A DNA stretch of 64,000 nt from Nesterenkonia cremea (GTDB lineage: Bacteria > Actinomycetota > Actinomycetes > Actinomycetales > Micrococcaceae): the NCBI RefSeq assembly GCF_014642675.1, contig NZ_BMIS01000004.1:124001-188000 (forward strand), read 5' to 3'. The notes under the pieces are model-generated. The model searched no databases. It was not told where the DNA came from and saw nothing but the letters and a program-made list of their open reading frames with translations. Shown here piece by piece: positions 59,236 to 64,000 of the stretch (positions are counted from its first letter, which is position 1; every line of letters starts with the position of its first letter). The translations under genes were made by a program, and so were the position numbers.

Positions 59236-61287
59236 ATGGCTGATGATCAGCCGCAGTCCCGCAGCAAGATCACCGAAGAGGCGCGGAAGAAGAGCCGCCA
59301 GGCCGGGCGCACGCTCCGGGCCCTGGATTACCGCCGGCCCGACTACCCGCACAACATCCACCCGGCCCTGGTGCCGGGCATCGGCATCGACGAGCAGCGC
59401 CGCCGCTACAGCATCGACAAGTTCGTGCTGGCCGTGGCCGGTCTGCTGACCGTCGGCTTCGTCATCTGGGGCCTGACCGCCCCCGCACAGGTCGCCTCCG
59501 TGGCCGACCAGGCCTTCACCTGGGTGACCTTCAACATCTCCTGGCTGTTCAACATCACCGCGGCCGTCATCCTGGTGGTCATGCTGGTGCTGGCCTTCTC
59601 CTCCTACGGGCAGATCCCGCTGGGCAAGGACGACGAGGGCCCCGAGTTCTCCACCTTCGCCTGGATCTCCATGCTCTTCGCGGCAGGCCTGGGCATCGGT
59701 GTGCTGTTCTTCGGCCCCTCGGAGCCGCTGGACTACTACACCTCCCCGCCGCCGATGACCACTGAGGCGGAGACCACGGAGGCCCTGCACTACTCGCTGG
59801 GCCAGACCTTCTACCACTGGGGCTTCCACGCCTGGGCGATCTACGCCCTGGTGGGCGGCGCCGTGGCCTATGCGGCCTACCGCCGCGGCCGCGTGCTGCT
59901 GATGTCCTCGATCTTCCGGACCCTGTTCGGCAAGCGTCACTCCGAGGGCTTCGCCGGCCAGATGGTGGACATCTTCGCGATCATCGCCACCCTCTTCGGC
60001 ACTGCGGCCACTGTGGGCATCGCCGCCATGCAGGTCCAGCAGGGCGTCACGATCGTCTCCGGCTGGAGCGACACCGGCAACACCCTGCTGATCGCGATCA
60101 TCGCGGTGCTGACCATCGGCTTCATCCTCTCAGCGGTCTCCGGCGTCTCCCGCGGCATCCGCTACCTGTCCAACATCAACATCGTGATGACCCTGGGTGT
60201 GGTGGGACTGGTGTTCATCGCCGGGCCCACCCTGTTCCTGGCCAACCTGCTGCCCTCGGGCCTGGTGGCCTACCTGGGCAACATGTTCGACATGATGAGC
60301 CGCTCGGCCTCCTGGGGAGAGGACACTCAGGAGTTCCAGTCCTGGTGGACCGTCTACTACTGGGCCTGGTGGATCTCCTGGTCCCCGTTCGTGGGCATCT
60401 TCATCGCCCGCATCTCCCGCGGCCGGACCATCCGCCAGTTCATCTTGGGCGTCATCACCATCCCGACTCTGCTGCTGGTGCTCTCCTACGGCGTGCTCGG
60501 CGGTACGGCCATGTGGATGCGCAGCGAGGGCTACCCGGGCTTCGAGGATGACGCGGACGGCAACCTGGCCCTGGCTCCGCCGGAGGTCTTCTACACCGTC
60601 ATCGACAACCTGCCCTGGCTCTCCACCTGGGTCCCGGTGGTCAGCATCGCCGTGCTGCTGGTCTTCGCGATCACCGCACTGGACTCGGCCTCCACGGTCA
60701 TGGGCATGCTCTCCTCCCGCGGCAGTCAGAACCCCCGTCCCACGGTGGTGGTCTTCTGGGGCCTGGTGATGACCGGCATCGCGCTGGTCATGCTGCTGCT
60801 GGGCGATGAGATGGCGCTGGAGGGTCTCCAGCAGCTGGTGATCATCACCGCTGTGCCCTTCGCGATCGTCATTCTGCTGATCATCCTGGCCTGGTTCCGC
60901 GAGCTGCAGACCGACCCGCGAGCCATCCGTCTGCGCTACGCGGACCGTGCGATGCGCAATGCCGTCATCGACGGGGTGAATCGCTACGGCGATGACTTCG
61001 CCCTCGAAGTCGGGCCCACCGATCCGGGCCAAGGCGCCGGCGCGATCATCGACTCGGTGCACTCGGACTACACCGAGTGGTACCGGCGCACCGATGAGAA
61101 CGGCGACCCGGTCGGCTACAACTATGAGACCGGGGAGTGGGCCGACGGCTATGACCCGGAGACCGGCGAGATCACCACAGTGCCCGCCGCGGAGGAGGAG
61201 CTCGACGCTGACCAGACCGGTGCGGACCAGTCCAGTACCGAGCAGTCCAGCACTGAGCCGCCCGACGCCGACCAACCCAGGGCCTGA
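59236..61287 (+). CDS. BCCT family osmolyte transporter (glycine betaine/choline/carnitine)
   Basis: A 683-residue Na+-coupled secondary transporter with 12 predicted helices (about 75-575). Family motifs: FAAGLGIGVLFFGPSEPLDYY with the glycine-rich Na+/substrate segment, FYHWGFHAWAIYALVGGAVAY, the helix 8 tryptophan region YYWAWWISWSPFVGIFIARISRGRTIRQF, and a long C-terminal domain. The N-terminal 65 residues are charged, and the final 100 residues are acidic with a DQ/SST-rich end, longer than in Corynebacterium BetP. These tails often sense osmotic state. ATG 59236 has GAGGTG 9 nt upstream; a GTG at 59224 is less likely. Preceded by a structured leader and followed by choline-sulfate genes. 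Confidence 0.93.
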   Translation: MADDQPQSRSKITEEARKKSRQAGRTLRALDYRRPDYPHNIHPALVPGIGIDEQRRRYSIDKFVLAVAGLLTVGFVIWGLTAPAQVASVADQAFTWVTFNISWLFNITAAVILVVMLVLAFSSYGQIPLGKDDEGPEFSTFAWISMLFAAGLGIGVLFFGPSEPLDYYTSPPPMTTEAETTEALHYSLGQTFYHWGFHAWAIYALVGGAVAYAAYRRGRVLLMSSIFRTLFGKRHSEGFAGQMVDIFAIIATLFGTAATVGIAAMQVQQGVTIVSGWSDTGNTLLIAIIAVLTIGFILSAVSGVSRGIRYLSNINIVMTLGVVGLVFIAGPTLFLANLLPSGLVAYLGNMFDMMSRSASWGEDTQEFQSWWTVYYWAWWISWSPFVGIFIARISRGRTIRQFILGVITIPTLLLVLSYGVLGGTAMWMRSEGYPGFEDDADGNLALAPPEVFYTVIDNLPWLSTWVPVVSIAVLLVFAITALDSASTVMGMLSSRGSQNPRPTVVVFWGLVMTGIALVMLLLGDEMALEGLQQLVIITAVPFAIVILLIILAWFRELQTDPRAIRLRYADRAMRNAVIDGVNRYGDDFALEVGPTDPGQGAGAIIDSVHSDYTEWYRRTDENGDPVGYNYETGEWADGYDPETGEITTVPAAEEELDADQTGADQSSTEQSSTEPPDADQPRA

Positions 61288-61313
61288 TCCGCACCGGCCG
61301 GCGGTCAGGACCT

Positions 61314-62240
61314 TCAGGTGTTGACCGCCAGCCGGAACCCGGCATGGCCCAGTGAAGTGTCCGCCGTCGAGGCGCTGCGAGCCGAGGTCCTGTACCGCCT
61401 GCAGTAGGAGGCGTGGCACATATAGGACCCTCCGCGCAGCACCGGACGCGGATCCTCAGCGGAGAAGACCCCAGTGGTCCACTCCCACACATTGCCCGTC
61501 ATGTTGTGGAACCCGTACCCGTTGGGCGGGAACGCGGTGACCGCCACGGTCCCCACCGGACCGTCGGGGGCATCGGGGAACTCCCCGCCGAAGGTGTTCA
61601 TCCGGGGGACCCCCTCCGGCTCACGGACACCGCCCCACGGGTAGGGAAGCTGCACCAGACCGCCGCGGGCAGCGAACTCCCATTCGGCCTCCGAGGGCAG
61701 CCGGCCCTCCACCCACTGCGCATAGGCCCCGGCATCGCGCTGGGAGATATGGGTGACCGGGTGATCCTCTCGGCCGATGACCTGGGAGCCGGGCCCCTCG
61801 GGACGGTGCCAGCTGGCTCCGGACACCTGGCGCCACCACGGGGTCTCGGCCACGGACCGGGAGATCTCCCGGATCTCCTCGGAGACCAGGCCGGAGAACA
61901 CCATGGAGTCTCCATGGATCTCTGCATCGGTCCTGTACCCGGTGGCCTGGACGAACGCCGCGAACTGCGCCACTGTGACAGTGGTGGCGGCCAGGGCGAA
62001 GGGCTCCACAGCGACCTCCCGGACCGGAGCCTCCTCCTGGAGGTAGGCCAGCGGGGACTCATCGCCCATCAGGAAGGTTCCTCCGGCCAGCCCGATCATC
62101 CGCAGATCCTCCGGAGCCCGGGCGGCCAGGGAACGGAGCAGCTCGGCGGAGGCGTCGGAGCCGGCGTCGTGATCGGTCCCGGACTCCGGGGCCGGCTCAG
62201 CGGGGGAAGGACCGCGGGCGGGGCCGCAGCAGGCACTCAT
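61314..62240 (-). CDS. Formylglycine-generating enzyme (sulfatase activator, SUMF1 family)
   Basis: A 308-residue copper-dependent oxidase that converts the active-site Cys of type I sulfatases to formylglycine. The catalytic pair is Cys275 and Cys280 in RGGSYMCHASYCRRYRTSARS-type sequence, spaced five residues apart as in Streptomyces FGE. Other landmarks are AGGTFLMGDE, RLPSEAEWEFAARGG, PNGYGFHNMTGNVWEWTTG and the final TSLGHAGFRLA. The first 40 residues are a variable N-terminus with two Cys. GAGGAG precedes the ATG. It is divergent from the sulfatase gene betC, its evident substrate. Confidence 0.95.
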   Translation of the reverse strand: MSACCGPARGPSPAEPAPESGTDHDAGSDASAELLRSLAARAPEDLRMIGLAGGTFLMGDESPLAYLQEEAPVREVAVEPFALAATTVTVAQFAAFVQATGYRTDAEIHGDSMVFSGLVSEEIREISRSVAETPWWRQVSGASWHRPEGPGSQVIGREDHPVTHISQRDAGAYAQWVEGRLPSEAEWEFAARGGLVQLPYPWGGVREPEGVPRMNTFGGEFPDAPDGPVGTVAVTAFPPNGYGFHNMTGNVWEWTTGVFSAEDPRPVLRGGSYMCHASYCRRYRTSARSASTADTSLGHAGFRLAVNT

Positions 62241-62302
62241 GGATACAGCTCCTCAAAGTTTTCGCAGACCAAGAACCCGACAGCTTTCTGAAAGGTACTC
62301 TC

Positions 62303-63844
62303 ATGAAACCACCGAACATCGTCGTCATCCAGGCGGACCAGATGGCAGCCCAGGCTCTGGGCGCCTACGGAGATGAGGCCGCTCAGACTCCCACCATGGA
62401 TGAGCTGGCCCAGGAGGGCGCGGTCTTCGACCGGGCCTACTGCAACACTCCGCTGTGCTCGCCCTCCCGCGCCTCCATGATGACCGGCCAGATGCCCTCC
62501 GAGCTGGGCTGCTACGACAACGGGGACGACTTCCCGTCCTCGGTGCCGACCTTCGCCCACCACCTGCGCAACGCCGGATATCACACGGCGCTGATCGGCC
62601 GGATGCACTTCATCGGCCCCGATCAGCACCACGGCTTCGAGGAGCGGCTGACCACAGACGTCTACCCGGCTGACCTGGACATGGTCCCGGACTGGCACCT
62701 GCCGCTGGATCAGAAGCTGCAGTGGTACCACGAGGCCGGCTCCGTCTTCGAGGCAGGCGTCTCCAAGGCCACTGTGCAGCAGGACTTCGACGACGAGGTG
62801 GGCTTCCGCACTCTGCGCCACCTCAACGATCGCAAGCGCGCCGCCCAGGCCGCGGAGGCCCGCGGGGAGCAGGAGCAGCCCTTCCTGATGGTCACCAGCT
62901 TCATCCACCCGCATGACCCCTACGAGCCGCCGCGCGAGCACTGGGACCGCTTCGCTGATGTGGAGATCCCGGCCCCCACGCACCCGGAGATCCCGAGCAT
63001 CGAGCAGGACCCGCACAGTCACCGGCTGCGCCAGATGAGCGGCTTCGACGTCAACGTTCCCTCCGAGGACGACGTGCGCCGGGCCCGCCGGGCCTACTAT
63101 GCGGCCGTCAGCTATATCGATGACCACATCGGTGCGGTCCGACGCCGGCTCGAGGAGCTGGACATGGCCGAGAACACGGTCATCGTGGTCACCTCCGACC
63201 ACGGCGACATGCTGGGCGAGAAGGGCCTCTGGTACAAGATGTCGCCCTACGAGCAGTCCGCCCGGGTGCCGCTGATCGTCTCCGGTCCGGAGCACCTGGT
63301 GCCCAAGGGCCGCTACGCCAACCCGGTGTCCCTGCTGGACCTGCTGCCCACGCTGCTGGAGCTGGGCGGCGCCCCGGAGACCGAGGTCTCCGGTCAGTCG
63401 GTGCTGGAGATCGCCCGTCAGGAGGCCGACGGCCGGATGGGCCCGCAGGACCGCGATGTGATCATCGAGTACCTGGCCGAGGGCACCCATAAGCCGCAGC
63501 TGACCCTGGTGCGCGGCCGGTACAAGTACATCGTCTGCCCGGGCGACCCGGACCAGCTCTTCGACCTGGACACCGACCCGGAGGAGCTTCACAACATCGC
63601 CGCTCAGCCCGAGCACGCTGAGACGGTGGCGCTGCTGCGCAAGGAGCTGGACTCCCGCTACGACCTCACCCAGCTGGAGGAGGACGTGCTGAAGTCCCAG
63701 GCCACCCGGCGCCTGGTGGCCGAGTCCCTGCAGCAGGGCACGGTGCGCCACTGGGACTTCAACCCGGAGCCCGAGCAGCGCTACGTCCGCGGCGACTTCT
63801 GGTCCGCCCTGGAGCACGGAAAGATCAAGGACACCAGCCGATGA
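62303..63844 (+). CDS. betC: Choline-sulfatase
   Basis: A 513-residue type I sulfatase that hydrolyses choline-O-sulfate to choline and sulfate. The formylglycine site is Cys52 in CSPSRASMMTG; metal and substrate residues include Asp in VIQADQMAAQ and Asp299-His300 in TSDHGDMLGEKGLWYKM. The stretch MHFIGPDQHHGFEERLTTDVYPADLD is close to rhizobial BetC and distinguishes it from aryl or glycan sulfatases. The C-terminal tetramerisation tail is present. No signal peptide, so cytoplasmic. AAAGG lies 7 nt before the ATG. It overlaps the next gene by 4 bp. Confidence 0.95.
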   Translation: MKPPNIVVIQADQMAAQALGAYGDEAAQTPTMDELAQEGAVFDRAYCNTPLCSPSRASMMTGQMPSELGCYDNGDDFPSSVPTFAHHLRNAGYHTALIGRMHFIGPDQHHGFEERLTTDVYPADLDMVPDWHLPLDQKLQWYHEAGSVFEAGVSKATVQQDFDDEVGFRTLRHLNDRKRAAQAAEARGEQEQPFLMVTSFIHPHDPYEPPREHWDRFADVEIPAPTHPEIPSIEQDPHSHRLRQMSGFDVNVPSEDDVRRARRAYYAAVSYIDDHIGAVRRRLEELDMAENTVIVVTSDHGDMLGEKGLWYKMSPYEQSARVPLIVSGPEHLVPKGRYANPVSLLDLLPTLLELGGAPETEVSGQSVLEIARQEADGRMGPQDRDVIIEYLAEGTHKPQLTLVRGRYKYIVCPGDPDQLFDLDTDPEELHNIAAQPEHAETVALLRKELDSRYDLTQLEEDVLKSQATRRLVAESLQQGTVRHWDFNPEPEQRYVRGDFWSALEHGKIKDTSR

Positions 63845-64000
63845 GTGAGACACAGAGCTCACCCGGGTCCGGCCCGGGGAGCCGCGACGCCGCCTGGCGC
63901 CGGAAGGTCCTGGGTGGGGGAGAGGAGCCGGATCCCCGGTTCACCCTGGCCAATGAGCGGACCTTCCTCTCCTGGATCCGCACCTCACTCGCCCTGCTGG
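63841..64000 (+). CDS. DUF202 family membrane protein, N-terminal part (cut by window end)
   Basis: The first 53 residues of a protein whose start overlaps the betC stop (ATGA). After a 30-residue hydrophilic lead, DPRFTLANERTFLSWIRTSLALL matches the start of DUF202/YidH membrane proteins, small proteins with three helices and no established role. Coupling to betC is notable, but DUF202 genes occur in many contexts. The remainder lies beyond the window. Confidence 0.8.
   Translation, partial: MSETQSSPGSGPGSRDAAWRRKVLGGGEEPDPRFTLANERTFLSWIRTSLALL

Noticed and set aside
62237..63862. 541-codon minus-strand frame opposite betC
   Set aside because: Antisense shadow; betC carries all sulfatase residues.
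1..64000. CRISPR arrays, tRNA or rRNA genes, insertion sequences, phage integrases
   Set aside because: No regularly spaced repeats, no cloverleaf-like sequence, no transposase or integrase motif was found; the two pseudogenes have no flanking element ends.

Overview
The window is high-GC actinobacterial chromosome. Gene content (mycothiol-dependent enzyme family, actinobacterial LpdA-type quinone reductase, DUF2505, acidic proteins), GTG/TTG starts and many leaderless genes fit Micrococcales. The acidic proteome and osmolyte genes suggest a halotolerant member of the Micrococcaceae such as Nesterenkonia; that genus guess is inference only.

Region 1 (1-13.9 kb) is an aromatic/hydroaromatic catabolic island. 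A TRAP transporter (dctQ, dctM, dctP) shares an operon with a quinate/shikimate dehydrogenase. A QsuB-type dehydroshikimate dehydratase would give protocatechuate. pcaB (cut by the left edge), pcaD, pcaC, pcaF, pcaI and pcaJ complete the beta-ketoadipate pathway, and an acetoacetyl-CoA synthetase follows. TetR and IclR regulators are embedded, and a shared palindrome sits at the dctQ and qsuB promoters.

Region 2 (14-22 kb) is housekeeping: ArsA/Get3-type ATPase, ribosomal protein L25, peptidyl-tRNA hydrolase, DUF2505, a Na+/Ca2+ exchanger-family protein and Mfd.

Region 3 (22-30 kb) has a mycothiol-dependent enzyme, an unusual OmpA-like lipoprotein with a five-fold SSxYx repeat, a decayed amidase, and an oligopeptide-type ABC transporter whose two ATPases are fused.

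Region 4 (30-43 kb) has nucleoside and sugar phosphate genes (deoC, phosphoglucomutase, purine nucleoside phosphorylase), lpdA, a phosphotransferase, and a TPR protein/histidine kinase/response regulator operon divergent from an OpuAC-like lipoprotein.

Region 5 (43-53 kb) has tandem paralogous aminotransferases, xseAB, ispH, an MFS permease, a decayed SLC13-type transporter and rmuC.

Region 6 (52.7-58.9 kb) has a PadR/HAAS pair with a visible operator, a histidine phosphatase, and an ABC-2 exporter with its own two-component system.

Region 7 (58.9-64 kb) is an osmolyte module: a BCCT transporter behind a roughly 300-nt leader rich in predicted hairpins, then a formylglycine-generating enzyme divergent from choline-sulfatase (betC), and the start of a DUF202 protein. 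Together these point to import of betaine-type osmolytes and release of choline from choline-O-sulfate.

The features most worth follow-up are the BCCT leader, the shared palindromic operator, the OmpA-like lipoprotein, the TPR-HK-RR operon and the recurring leaderless promoter geometry. No tRNA, rRNA, CRISPR array or intact insertion sequence was seen.
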